From: Candidatus Gastranaerophilales bacterium
Lineage (GTDB): Bacteria > Cyanobacteriota > Vampirovibrionia > Gastranaerophilales > Gastranaerophilaceae
Length of the DNA stretch: 64,000 nucleotides
Assembly (NCBI GenBank): GCA_944325545.1
Contig: CALVAM010000006.1
Span: 18,615 to 82,614, forward strand
Reading direction: 5' to 3'
In this document: positions 17,899 through 26,055 of the stretch, piece by piece
Position numbering within the stretch: the stretch's first letter is position 1
Layout: each line of letters begins with the position of its first letter
Notes under the pieces: generated by a model
What the model saw: the letters and a program-made list of their open reading frames with translations, nothing else
Database searches by the model: none
Told to the model about the DNA's origin: nothing
Translations under genes and position numbers: made by a program

Positions 17899-18663
17899 AT
17901 GATAAAGTTAGCTAAAACTGTAAAATTACCTTTTTCGATATGTAAAGGAACTTATTCACAAAGATTGGAAAAAGCCAAAGCTCTTAATGAACAACTTTTT
18001 AGCAAAATTAATCAAGAATTTGTGGAAAAAGATATTTCTCCTGATGTTTTTATCAGGAATATAAAAAAAGTAACAAATAATAAAATAAAATTCCTCATTG
18101 ATGATTCTACAAACGCAAATTATAAAGGTTGTACTTTGTTAGGATTTAACCCAAAGAATTGTTCTCTTGCTGACAGATTTAAAATAGCAATTCCATTAAA
18201 TATTTTTGATAAAAAAGTATCAATTTATGATGCAGATATTTTTATGCATGAATTTTTTCATTTTTTTTGTGAAATAACAAATCCTAAACATCTGCAAAGA
18301 ATGATAAAGAATTATGAAAAGAATTTATCAATATCAACAGAGCCTTTTTACAGAAATTATTTTTATTCTAAAAATAATTTGGATTTAGATTTTTTAGAAA
18401 AAACTTTACTTCCGAACTTTTTAAAAAAATTTAATATATATGATCAAATAGATTTTTTACAAAACAGCAGATACAGACTTATAGAAGAATTAAATGCTTT
18501 TCGGGAAGCTAATAAATATTATGATAAAATTCAAGAAAATCATTTAGATTTGATTAGTGAAAAATTGAGTACAGAATCTGGAGAGTCTTTTCATTTTGAG
18601 GAAAAAATTCCTATTATAGAAAAAGCTTTGAAAAAAATTTTAAAAAAAGCTAGAAAAGTCTAG
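17899..18663 (+). CDS. Unknown protein with HExxH motif, possible zinc metallopeptidase
   Basis: A 254-residue soluble protein. MHEFFHFF (His117-His121) fits HExxH, and RLIEELNAFREANKY around Glu196-197 resembles the downstream Glu ligand helix of gluzincin and ImmA-like families (EExANxFA), so a zinc site is plausible. The rest is Lys/Asn/Phe-rich and has no recognised domain. No signal peptide, so action would be inside the cell. No Shine-Dalgarno before ATG 17899, so the exact start is not secure. Own terminator follows. Family assignment is inference. Confidence 0.55.
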   Translation: MIKLAKTVKLPFSICKGTYSQRLEKAKALNEQLFSKINQEFVEKDISPDVFIRNIKKVTNNKIKFLIDDSTNANYKGCTLLGFNPKNCSLADRFKIAIPLNIFDKKVSIYDADIFMHEFFHFFCEITNPKHLQRMIKNYEKNLSISTEPFYRNYFYSKNNLDLDFLEKTLLPNFLKKFNIYDQIDFLQNSRYRLIEELNAFREANKYYDKIQENHLDLISEKLSTESGESFHFEEKIPIIEKALKKILKKARKV

Positions 18664-18688
18664 ATTAATAAAAATTTGAAATATAAAA

Positions 18689-18718
18689 GGGGCTTAAATT
18701 TAGCCCCGAGACATTTTT
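18689..18718 (+). terminator. Terminator after the HExxH gene
   Basis: GGGGCT (18689-18694) with AGCCCC (18702-18707) and a seven-base AT loop; the T tract starts only after GAGACA, so it is of medium strength. Confidence 0.5.
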
Positions 18719-18807
18719 ATTATTTAAGTTATTGGTTTTTGGAGGGAGATTCCCCTTTTTTATATGTGTAGTTACATACTCCTAATATTTGACGGACAAG
18801 TTCCCGA

Positions 18808-19050
18808 CTATCCAGCTAATGAACTATGGAATGTTCTTGAAATTACATCATCTTGTTGTTCTTTTGTTAATTTAATGAAGTTTACTGCATATCCTGATAC
18901 TCTTACTGTTAATTGTGGATATTTTTCAGGATGTGCTTGTGCGTCTAATAATGTGTCACGATTAAACACGTTTACATTTAAGTGATGTCCGCCTTTTTCT
19001 ACGTATCCGTCTAATAAATTGATTAAATTTTCTTCTTGTTGTGTTGTCAT
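18808..19050 (-). CDS. grcA: Autonomous glycyl radical cofactor (stand-alone PFL C-terminal domain)
   Basis: An 80-residue protein matching only the last about 75 residues of pyruvate formate-lyase: [26 protein letters not shown], and RVSGYAVNF with the radical Gly53, then [13 protein letters not shown]. In E. coli, GrcA/YfiD supplies this domain to oxygen-damaged PFL. It is not a pfl fragment: it has AAGGAG seven bases before ATG, a -10 box and no pfl sequence upstream. E. coli GrcA is longer (127 residues). Divergent from an FNR-type regulator with an FNR-like box between them. No pflB or activase is in the window. Confidence 0.85.
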   Translation of the reverse strand: MTTQQEENLINLLDGYVEKGGHHLNVNVFNRDTLLDAQAHPEKYPQLTVRVSGYAVNFIKLTKEQQDDVISRTFHSSLAG

Positions 19051-19102
19051 TTGTTTGCTCCTTATATTTTAATTGTCTGTGTCTTTTATTTTTTACATTT
19101 TT

Positions 19103-19144
19103 ATTATAAACTATGTTTAACAACATTTCCGTTGTTTTTACAAC
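19103..19144 (-). promoter_or_regulatory. grcA promoter with FNR/CRP-type operator
   Basis: Minus-strand TATAAT (19108-19103) predicts RNA starting near 19096. GTTGT-TTTT-ACAAC (19131-19144) has the 5-4-5 layout of FNR sites, and its centre (19137.5) is about 41.5 bases upstream of that start, the class II activator position; the -35 is poor. A second overlapping repeat AACAAC-N6-GTTGTT lies at 19119-19136. The regulator gene is adjacent. The RNA start and binding are inferred. Confidence 0.5.
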
Positions 19145-19177
19145 AAAAAGATATTTTTAAAAATAAAGGCTCTAAAT

Positions 19178-19849
19178 ATGGAAAGACTTGAAAAATATTA
19201 TAATCAGATTAAAAATTCGCCGGTGTTTTTTGGTATGAATGATGAAGAATTAAGAGGACTGTTGGAATGTTTTAATGCGAGGGTTCGGAAGTATGAAAAA
19301 GAAGAAATGATTATAAGACAGGGGGATATGATTTCCAATATATATTTAATATTAGATGGAGCTGTTAATATTGAAAAAGATTCATATTGGGGAAGAAGAA
19401 TTATAATTTCCAGATTAGAAAAAAATGACAATCTTGCCTTATCCTTTGTCGGGTCTAAAGATGTTGAATCAAGCGTTGATGCTATCACAGTCGAAGATAC
19501 TTTAGTTTTAATTTTAGGATATGAAAAATGTACATCAATGTGCCAAAACGCTTGCGTCAGACACAAAGTTTTAATCAATAATCTTTTTCAAATACTTAGT
19601 AAAGAAAATATTGAACTTATCCAAAAAATTGAAAATGTTTCACAAAAAACTATTAGAGACAAGTTAATGACTTATTTTTCTAACGAAGCACAAAAAAATC
19701 ACTCTAATACTTTTACAATTAACTTTAATCGACAAGATTTAGCAGACTATTTAAATGTAGATAGAAGTGCAATGAGTTTTGAACTTTCAAAACTTCAAAA
19801 AGAAGGATATATAAAATACGATAAAAACCATTTTGAACTTTTATCATAA
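19178..19849 (+). CDS. CRP/FNR-family transcription regulator
   Basis: 223 residues: a cyclic-nucleotide-binding-like beta barrel (about 15-125, GDMISNIYLILDGAVNI), a dimer helix, and a C-terminal winged HTH with RQDLADYLNVDRSAMSFELSKLQKEGYI. There is no N-terminal FNR Cys cluster, but CTSMCQNAC near residues 114-122 holds three Cys before the dimer helix, as in many clostridial-type Crp/Fnr proteins. The effector (redox, oxygen, NO) cannot be told. Divergent from grcA, so it probably controls it and itself through the box at 19131-19144. Confidence 0.85.
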   Translation: MERLEKYYNQIKNSPVFFGMNDEELRGLLECFNARVRKYEKEEMIIRQGDMISNIYLILDGAVNIEKDSYWGRRIIISRLEKNDNLALSFVGSKDVESSVDAITVEDTLVLILGYEKCTSMCQNACVRHKVLINNLFQILSKENIELIQKIENVSQKTIRDKLMTYFSNEAQKNHSNTFTINFNRQDLADYLNVDRSAMSFELSKLQKEGYIKYDKNHFELLS

Positions 19850-19959
19850 ATATTCCTTTATATTATACAAAATTTTAAAAATATTACCTATCTATTCTTT
19901 GTACTTACGCATAGGGATATTAATAGTATGAAATCTTAAAATGTTTAATTCAGCATCTC

Positions 19960-19980
19960 TTTGTAACAATCCTTTACAAA
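19960..19980 (+). promoter_or_regulatory. 21-bp palindromic operator-like site upstream of ppdK
   Basis: TTTGTAA-N7-TTACAAA, about 99 bases before the ppdK ATG. The same arms with the same spacing, and the same first spacer bases CAA, recur at 31838-31858. Likely a shared regulator site; the regulator is unknown. Confidence 0.45.
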
Positions 19981-20078
19981 ATTCCCTATACATCAAGTTA
20001 TCTTCATGATAAGCTTATATTACTTGAAATTATAAAATTTAAGAGCGTATTACTATTATTTGAAAAAAGGAGAAACAA

Positions 20079-22727
20079 ATGGCTAATAAAAGAGTATGGC
20101 TATTTAGAGAAGGAAACGCAGACATGCGTAACCTACTAGGTGGTAAAGGCGCAAACTTAGCAGAGATGACTAATTTAGGTTTGCCTGTTCCTCCTGGATT
20201 AACTATCACAACTGAAACTTGTATGGATTACATTAATAACGGTAACAAAATGCCGGAAGGTTTAATGGATGAAGTAAAAAAAGCTTTGGCTGATGTAGAA
20301 AATCAAATCGGTAAAAAGTTCGGTGATAAAACAAATCCTCTATTAGTTTCCGTACGTTCAGGTGCAAGAGTATCAATGCCTGGGATGATGGAAACTATTC
20401 TTAACTTAGGATTAAATGATGAAACAGTAGAGGCTATGGTTAAATTGACTAACAACCCTCGTTTCTGCTACGATTCATATAGAAGATTTTTAACTATGTT
20501 CGGGTCTGTTGCTTGGGAAATGGACAGACAAAAATATTTCGAAGCTGAAGTTGAAAAAGTTAAAGAAAGAGAAGGCGTAAAATCTGATACAGAAGTATCT
20601 GCTGAAGGTTGGAAATCATTAATTCCTATTTATAAAAATGTAATTAAAGAAGTAACAGGCAAAGAATTCCCACAAGATCCATATGTTCAATTACAAGAAG
20701 CAATCGAAGCGGTATTCCGTTCTTGGAACATTCCTCGTGCAGTTGCTTATAGAAATATGAACAAAATTGACCATAATTTCGGTACTGCTGTAAACGTTCA
20801 AACAATGGTATTCGGAAACATGGGAGATGATTGTGCAACAGGTGTTTCATTCACACGTAACCCTGCTACAGGTGAAAATAAATTCTATGGTGAATATTTA
20901 ACAAACGCTCAAGGTGAAGACGTTGTTGCAGGTATTAGAACACCTAAACCTATTTGTGAATTAGAAACAGAAATGCCTGAATTATATAAACAATACGTCG
21001 ATATTGCTAAAAAATTAGAATTAGGCTATAAAGACGTTCAAGATATGGAATTTACTATAGAAAAAGGTAAATTATACATTCTTCAAACTCGTAACGGTAA
21101 AAGAACTGCAGCAGCTGCTGTAAAAATTGCTGTTGATATGTGCAAAGAAGGTATTATTACTAAAGAAAGAGCTATTCAATTAGTAGATCCATATTCAGTA
21201 AACCAAATTTTATTACCTTGCTTCGATGTAAAAGCAATGGAAGAAGCTAAGAAAATCGCTCACGGTGTAAACGCATCTCCTGGAGCTGCTGTTGGTAAAA
21301 TCGTATTTGATACGGAAGAAGCAGCAAAAAGAGGTGAAGCCGGTGAAAAAGTTATCTTAGTTCGTGTAGAAACTTGTCCTGATGATATTCACGGAATGGC
21401 AGTTTCTCAAGGTATCTTAACTCTTAGGGGCGGAGCTACATCTCACGCAGCTGTTGTTGCAAAAGGCATGGGGATTCCTTGCGTTTCAGGCTGCGAAGAT
21501 ATGAAAATCGACTTAGCTAACGGAACTCTAACCGGTGCAGATGGTTCTGTTTACCATAAAGATGACATAATCTCTTTAGATGGCGGTAAAGGTATCGTTA
21601 TGGCAGGTGCGGTTAAATTAGCTGATGCTAAAATTGACGAAAATTTCACTACATTCTTTAAATGGGTAGATGAAATCAAAACATTAACAGTGGAAGCGAA
21701 TGCTGATACCCCTAAAGACATCGAAAACGCTTTAAAATTCGGAGCAGAAGGTGTTGGCTTATGCCGTACAGAACACATGTTTATGGATCCTGACAGACTT
21801 CCTTGGGTTCAAAAGATGATTATTGCTGGTACTCAAGAAGCTAGAGAAGAAGCTTTAGCTAAATTATTACCTATGCAATATTCTGATTTCTACGCTATGT
21901 TTAAAGCATTAGGATCTGATAAACCTATGACAATCAGACTTTTAGATCCACCTCTTCACGAATTCTTACCTTCTAAAGAAGCTTTAATTGCAGAAGTTGC
22001 TACATTGAAAGCTAAAGGCGAAGATTATAAAGAAAAAGAAGAAATGCTTCATATCGTAGAAGGATTATCTGAATCAAACCCTATGATGGGCTTAAGAGGT
22101 TGCAGATTAGGTCTTACTTACCCTGAAATCAATGAAATGCAAGTAAGAGCAATCTTTGAAGCAGCTTGCGACGCTAAAAAAGAAGGTGTTAACGTAAAAC
22201 CTTACGTTATGATTCCTCTTATCGGTCACGTTAACGAATTAAGAGTTGCGAAAGAAATTCTTGAAAGAGTTGCTGAAGATGTAATGAACGAAAAAGGTAT
22301 AAAAGTTGATTACAAATTCGGTACTATGATAGAAATCCCTCGTGCGGCATTAACAGCAGATGAGATCGCTGAATATGCAGAATTCTTCTCTTTCGGTACA
22401 AATGACTTAACTCAAATGACATTTGGTTACTCTAGAGATGATGCTGAAGGTAAATTCTTAAAACGTTACGTTGAACAAAAAATCCTTCCTAGTAATCCAT
22501 TCGAAACACTTGATACTAAAGGTGTTGGTCAATTAATGGAAATCGCTATGGAAAGAGGTAAGAAAGTAAATCCTAAATTATTAGGTGGGGTTTGTGGTGA
22601 ACACGGCGGAGATCCTGATTCTGTGAAATTCTCTCACAAAATCGGACTAGATTACGTATCTTGCTCTCCATTCAGAATCCCTCAAGCAAAACTTGCTGCT
22701 GCTCAAGCGGTTGTTGAAGGAAAATAA
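20079..22727 (+). CDS. ppdK: Pyruvate, phosphate dikinase
   Basis: Interconverts pyruvate, ATP and Pi with PEP, AMP and PPi, in the cytoplasm. Order: ATP-grasp N-terminal domain beginning RVWLFREGNADMRNLLGGKGANLAEM, the swivelling phospho-His domain with GGATSHAAVVAKGMGIPCV (His456), and the C-terminal PEP/pyruvate barrel ending GGVCGEHGGDP. The 882 residues match the bacterial enzyme. AAAAGGAG precedes ATG. Preceded by a 229-base leader/promoter region with the palindrome at 19960. Together with pckA it supports PPi-linked glycolysis or gluconeogenesis. No regulatory PDRP kinase is nearby. Confidence 0.97.
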   Translation: MANKRVWLFREGNADMRNLLGGKGANLAEMTNLGLPVPPGLTITTETCMDYINNGNKMPEGLMDEVKKALADVENQIGKKFGDKTNPLLVSVRSGARVSMPGMMETILNLGLNDETVEAMVKLTNNPRFCYDSYRRFLTMFGSVAWEMDRQKYFEAEVEKVKEREGVKSDTEVSAEGWKSLIPIYKNVIKEVTGKEFPQDPYVQLQEAIEAVFRSWNIPRAVAYRNMNKIDHNFGTAVNVQTMVFGNMGDDCATGVSFTRNPATGENKFYGEYLTNAQGEDVVAGIRTPKPICELETEMPELYKQYVDIAKKLELGYKDVQDMEFTIEKGKLYILQTRNGKRTAAAAVKIAVDMCKEGIITKERAIQLVDPYSVNQILLPCFDVKAMEEAKKIAHGVNASPGAAVGKIVFDTEEAAKRGEAGEKVILVRVETCPDDIHGMAVSQGILTLRGGATSHAAVVAKGMGIPCVSGCEDMKIDLANGTLTGADGSVYHKDDIISLDGGKGIVMAGAVKLADAKIDENFTTFFKWVDEIKTLTVEANADTPKDIENALKFGAEGVGLCRTEHMFMDPDRLPWVQKMIIAGTQEAREEALAKLLPMQYSDFYAMFKALGSDKPMTIRLLDPPLHEFLPSKEALIAEVATLKAKGEDYKEKEEMLHIVEGLSESNPMMGLRGCRLGLTYPEINEMQVRAIFEAACDAKKEGVNVKPYVMIPLIGHVNELRVAKEILERVAEDVMNEKGIKVDYKFGTMIEIPRAALTADEIAEYAEFFSFGTNDLTQMTFGYSRDDAEGKFLKRYVEQKILPSNPFETLDTKGVGQLMEIAMERGKKVNPKLLGGVCGEHGGDPDSVKFSHKIGLDYVSCSPFRIPQAKLAAAQAVVEGK

Positions 22728-22743
22728 AATTTATAATTGATTA

Positions 22744-22790
22744 ACAGACGTGCGGAATGCAAAGCATTCCGTACGTCTGTATTTATATTC
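22744..22790 (+). terminator. Long hairpin after ppdK
   Basis: Seventeen-base stem 22744-22760 / 22764-22780 with AAA loop and one G-U pair. The tail ATTTATATTC is not a clean T tract, so it may act as a terminator or as an RNA-stabilising hairpin. Confidence 0.55.
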
Positions 22791-22803
22791 ATACTTCCAT
22801 TTT

Positions 22804-23040
22804 CTAAATCTCAAATTTAGAAACATCAATAAGTTCTATAATATCTATATTAAAAGCTTTTGCAATTTTATCTAACGTTTCTATTGTTGGTGAACTTTCT
22901 CCACGCTCGATTGCCCCAATTGAATTTTTATTCAATCCAGCCATAAAAGCCAAACTCTCCTGCGAAATCTTACTTTTAGTTCTCAAAAGTTTTATTTTTA
23001 TTCCAATTTTGCTACTTAAATTATCATTTTTATTAGTCAT
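22804..23040 (-). CDS. XRE-family HTH regulator (78 aa)
   Basis: Single helix-turn-helix domain: IGIKIKLLRTKSKISQESLA, AGLNKNSIGAIERGESSPT, LDKIAKAFNIDIIELI, the Cro/C1 pattern. No extra sensor domain. There is no Shine-Dalgarno before ATG 23040, and TATAGT four bases upstream suggests little or no leader. Divergent from the nucleotidyltransferase gene, whose consensus promoter lies within the shared 81-base gap, so it probably represses itself and that gene. Size and layout resemble plasmid or phage-type controllers and toxin-antitoxin regulators. Confidence 0.85.
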   Translation of the reverse strand: MTNKNDNLSSKIGIKIKLLRTKSKISQESLAFMAGLNKNSIGAIERGESSPTIETLDKIAKAFNIDIIELIDVSKFEI

Positions 23041-23061
23041 ATTAACTATAATTCTAGTCTA

Positions 23062-23090
23062 TTGACATATTTTAATCAATTTAGTATAAT
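23062..23090 (+). promoter_or_regulatory. Perfect consensus sigma70 promoter of the nucleotidyltransferase gene
   Basis: TTGACA (23062-23067), exactly 17 bases, TATAAT (23085-23090). Predicted start near 23097. Such a strong promoter next to an XRE gene suggests repression as the main control. Confidence 0.85.
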
Positions 23091-23121
23091 AGTTGTGCAA
23101 ACTAGTAAAGTAGGTGAATTT

Positions 23122-23574
23122 ATGTTAAAAAAAGAAATTTTAAGTAAACTTGAAGGCAGAATGACTGTTTTATCAGAAATTCTTGATAATGAAATTCAAG
23201 CATTATGCGAAGCAAAAGCAAATATAGAAATAATTGCTTATTTATTTTATTGGTTCCAAAAAGAAAAAACAATTAACAATGAATTTGGGCTTCCAGAAAG
23301 AACAATGAACGAACTTTTAGACTATTTCAAATCTAAACCAGAGATAGAAAAAGTCGTAATATACGGTTCTCGAGCTAAAGGAACATATCGTAACGGTTCC
23401 GACATTGATTTTGCTATTTGGTCTGATAACGAATCAATCTCTGGAATTGCAATAGACCTGGACGATCTTCCAACCCCATACAAATTTGATGTAATAAACT
23501 ACAAAACCCTAATACATCAAGGTATGAAAAATAGTATTGATAATGAAGGTAAAATTTTTTATCAAAGGTTTTAA
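23122..23574 (+). CDS. MNT-type nucleotidyltransferase domain protein
   Basis: 150 residues: a helical N-terminal segment of about 60, then the minimal nucleotidyltransferase domain with VVIYGSRAKGTYRNGSDIDFAIW (the GSx10-11DxD metal site). ATG 23122 follows AGGTGA; the upstream reading passes through the -35 and -10 boxes and cannot be coding. MNT proteins often pair with HEPN toxins as AMPylating antitoxins; no HEPN gene is adjacent, but the N-terminal part has no assigned role. A divergent XRE gene and a strong terminator frame it as a small independent module. Confidence 0.8.
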   Translation: MLKKEILSKLEGRMTVLSEILDNEIQALCEAKANIEIIAYLFYWFQKEKTINNEFGLPERTMNELLDYFKSKPEIEKVVIYGSRAKGTYRNGSDIDFAIWSDNESISGIAIDLDDLPTPYKFDVINYKTLIHQGMKNSIDNEGKIFYQRF

Positions 23575-23601
23575 AAAAGCGACTAATAAAGTCGCTTTTT
23601 T
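23573..23601 (+). terminator. Terminator after the nucleotidyltransferase gene
   Basis: Perfect stem AAAAAAGCGACT (23573-23584) / AGTCGCTTTTTT (23590-23601), loop AATAA. Also T-rich on the minus strand, so it may serve the convergent decarboxylase gene. Confidence 0.85.
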
Positions 23602-23618
23602 ATTGATATTTATTAAAC

Positions 23619-25061
23619 TTATTTCACCACTTCCAATGTATCATAATCATTTAAATATGGTAAATGTTCTTCTGTAATTAACTCGCCAGGAAGTAATATC
23701 GAAATTCCAGGAGGACATTCTGCTACAACTTCTGCCGAAATTCTACCAATAGCCTCAGATTTTGGAATTCTTTCTTTTTCTGCATAGAAAGCATCTCTTA
23801 AACTCATCTTGATTATTGGATCTAACATTGGCATATGTTTACGTTTTTCCAAATAATAAATATCTTGATAATGATTTTCAGCAATTTTTTCCAAGGCATC
23901 TGCCAAATACTTGAATTCAGAACGCTTGTTTCCTAAATTACATAAAATTAAAACTCCAATATCAGAAGCTGATTCAACTTCAATCTTAAAATCGATCTCT
24001 AAAATAGATTCTAATCTCTTTCCGGAAAGACCGTCTATTTTAACGAAAACCTTTGTAACATCAGTTTTATAACCAAAATCACCTTTTAATTGATGTAAAT
24101 TAGGAATTTTATCCAATCTTTTTCTTAAATATTTAGCATTTTCAACAGCTTTCTCTAGAAGTTTCTGCCCTTTTTTAGACTGTAAATTTGCTCTAGACGC
24201 ATCTAAACTTGCTAATAATAAAAGTGAAGGGCTTGTTGTATGCAATAATTTTAAAGCCTTTTCAACGGCAACTTCATCTATACAAGAATCTTTTGAAATA
24301 TGCAACATTGAACTTTGGCTCATACTTCCGCCAGTTTTATGCAGAGAATGCACAACCGCATCAGCCCCTAATTTCAAAGCTGTTTCAGGCAGATCCTTAT
24401 TAAAATTCCACAAACAGCCGTGAGCTTCATCAACAATAAATGGAACTCCGTGTTTTTTACATACCAAACTTATTGCCTTAATATCAGAAACAACACCTTC
24501 ATAAGTTGGATTTGTTATCCAAACCATTGAAATATCGTTGTTTTCAGTTAACATTTTATCAATTTTATTAGCTTCGATGTTACCCCAAACAGACCAATCA
24601 TCTATTTTATTAGGACAAATCCAAACAGGTTCAGCTCCTGATATAATTAAACCTGTCAAAATAGATCTGTGACAATTTCTATTTACTAAAATCTTTTGTC
24701 CTTTTTTTGTTAAAGCCATAGCTAAAGCAAGATTGCCTGAAGTTGAACCATTTAACAAGAAAAATGTTTTCTTTGCACCAAAAGCTTCAGCAGCAAGTTC
24801 TTGAGCTTCTTTTATAGGTCCTGTTGCAGGATGTAAAGTCCCTAAATTATCAAACTCATCTGTTGTATCTACTGTTAAAACTTTTTCTCCAACTAATTTT
24901 TTAAAATCTTTAAATATTGCATTCCCTTTGGTATGTCCGGGAATATGAAATTGATATGTTGGATTATCATAAGCTATTTTTAATGCTTCTACAATAGGAG
25001 CTTTTATTTTTTGTTCAACATCTTCTTTGATTGATATTTTCTTCAATAATTCTTTAGCCAC
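23619..25061 (-). CDS. Orn/Lys/Arg decarboxylase family PLP enzyme
   Basis: Fold-type I PLP decarboxylase of the Orn/Lys/Arg major domain family in the compact form (480 residues) found in Cyanobacteria and Firmicutes, without the N-terminal wing domain. Motifs: HIPGHTKGN, TDEFDNLGTLHPATGPI, FLLNGSTSGN, VDEAHG and the PLP lysine in HSLHKTGGSMSQ (Lys242). Polyamine synthesis (arginine or lysine decarboxylation) is likely; the substrate cannot be read from sequence. Starts with GTG at 25061 after AAGGA. Monocistronic. Confidence 0.88.
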   Translation of the reverse strand: MAKELLKKISIKEDVEQKIKAPIVEALKIAYDNPTYQFHIPGHTKGNAIFKDFKKLVGEKVLTVDTTDEFDNLGTLHPATGPIKEAQELAAEAFGAKKTFFLLNGSTSGNLALAMALTKKGQKILVNRNCHRSILTGLIISGAEPVWICPNKIDDWSVWGNIEANKIDKMLTENNDISMVWITNPTYEGVVSDIKAISLVCKKHGVPFIVDEAHGCLWNFNKDLPETALKLGADAVVHSLHKTGGSMSQSSMLHISKDSCIDEVAVEKALKLLHTTSPSLLLLASLDASRANLQSKKGQKLLEKAVENAKYLRKRLDKIPNLHQLKGDFGYKTDVTKVFVKIDGLSGKRLESILEIDFKIEVESASDIGVLILCNLGNKRSEFKYLADALEKIAENHYQDIYYLEKRKHMPMLDPIIKMSLRDAFYAEKERIPKSEAIGRISAEVVAECPPGISILLPGELITEEHLPYLNDYDTLEVVK

Positions 25062-25218
25062 TAATCTTTCCTTAAATTCTTGGTAACAAATTACTCATTA
25101 TATAATACATAAAAAAAACAAAATTTGCCAAAATATTGACCATTTGATTAAGAAATATTAACCCTTTGGTCGTTAAAACTTTCCTCTCCAAAGTATAAGA
25201 TATAGTAGGGAGAGGAAT

Positions 25219-26001
25219 ATGCTTATAAATACAGGAATTAATTCTGTAAATAAAGATAATTTGGCAAAAGTTACCGAAAAGGTTACTGTGCCAAATCAAT
25301 CACGAGCTTACAGCCTTTGTGTAAAAGGCGATGCTTTACGTTTCTCTAAAATGTACAAAGATGCCGTTAAAACTTATCTTCAAGCAATATTAATGGACAG
25401 AAATGAAGTAAAAGCATATGTTGGTTTAGCATCTTCTTATAAATATTTAAAAGAATATTCAAAAGCTATCAGTACACTTCTCAAATTAATCAATATAGAT
25501 GACAGTAACGATAACTATTTCTTTGAACTGGGAGTTTGTTATTTATCAAAAGGCGAACCGGCTAACGCTATTCAATATTTAGTTAAAGCAATTTTAATAA
25601 ATAGAGAAAACCTCGAAGCTCAAATCCAGCTTGCAATAGCACACGAACTTGTTGACGAAGCTGATTTATCATTAATGATTTATAACAAATTAATAGAAAC
25701 AAACCCGGGATTTTTAAAAGCATACTACAACAAGGCTGCTATGCTTATGGGAATGGAAAATTTCTTAGAGGCTTCAAAAACTTTCTTTAAATTAATAAAA
25801 CTAAACCCTGATTATTACAAAGCTTATTTAGGAATTGCAATGAGTTTTGACAAACTCGGTAAATACAAAGATGCGATAAGATATTACAAAAAATTCCTTG
25901 AATTAAAACAGTTTTCAGAAGATGCAATTTTTGCCAAGAACAGAATTCAAGAACTTAGATCTATGTATTTTTCAAAAGAGAACCACCTAACAATTGTATA
26001 A
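25219..26001 (+). CDS. TPR-repeat protein
   Basis: 260 residues, no signal peptide, with six or so 34-residue TPR units from about residue 30 to 245: AYSLCVKGDALRFSKMYKDA, AYVGLASSYKYLKEYSKAIS, FFELGVCYLSKGEPANAIQY, LKAYYNKAAMLMGMENFLEA, YKAYLGIAMSFDKLGKYKDA. A protein interaction scaffold; partner unknown. GGGAGAGG precedes ATG, and its exact complement CCTCTCC lies 19 bases earlier. Stand-alone gene with a strong terminator. Confidence 0.82.
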   Translation: MLINTGINSVNKDNLAKVTEKVTVPNQSRAYSLCVKGDALRFSKMYKDAVKTYLQAILMDRNEVKAYVGLASSYKYLKEYSKAISTLLKLINIDDSNDNYFFELGVCYLSKGEPANAIQYLVKAILINRENLEAQIQLAIAHELVDEADLSLMIYNKLIETNPGFLKAYYNKAAMLMGMENFLEASKTFFKLIKLNPDYYKAYLGIAMSFDKLGKYKDAIRYYKKFLELKQFSEDAIFAKNRIQELRSMYFSKENHLTIV

Positions 26002-26002
26002 A

Positions 26003-26039
26003 TTAACGGGCTCAAAGATTTTATCTTTGAGCCCGTTAA
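26003..26039. terminator. Bidirectional terminator between TPR gene and thrS
   Basis: Perfect 17-base stem 26003-26019 / 26023-26039 (core ACGGGCTCAAAGAT) between convergent genes. Tails are A/T-rich but short. Confidence 0.75.
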
Positions 26040-26055
26040 AATCAAGTTTAAAAGC

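Noticed and set aside
18808..19050. Idea that the glycyl radical protein is the end of a broken pflB
   Set aside because: It has its own ATG, AAGGAG and -10 box, and the upstream DNA is a short intergenic region with a divergent gene, with no PFL remnants.
19960..19980. Reading the ppdK palindrome as an NtcA site (GTA-N8-TAC)
   Set aside because: The spacing is GTA-N9-TAC in both copies, one base too long, so NtcA is not supported.
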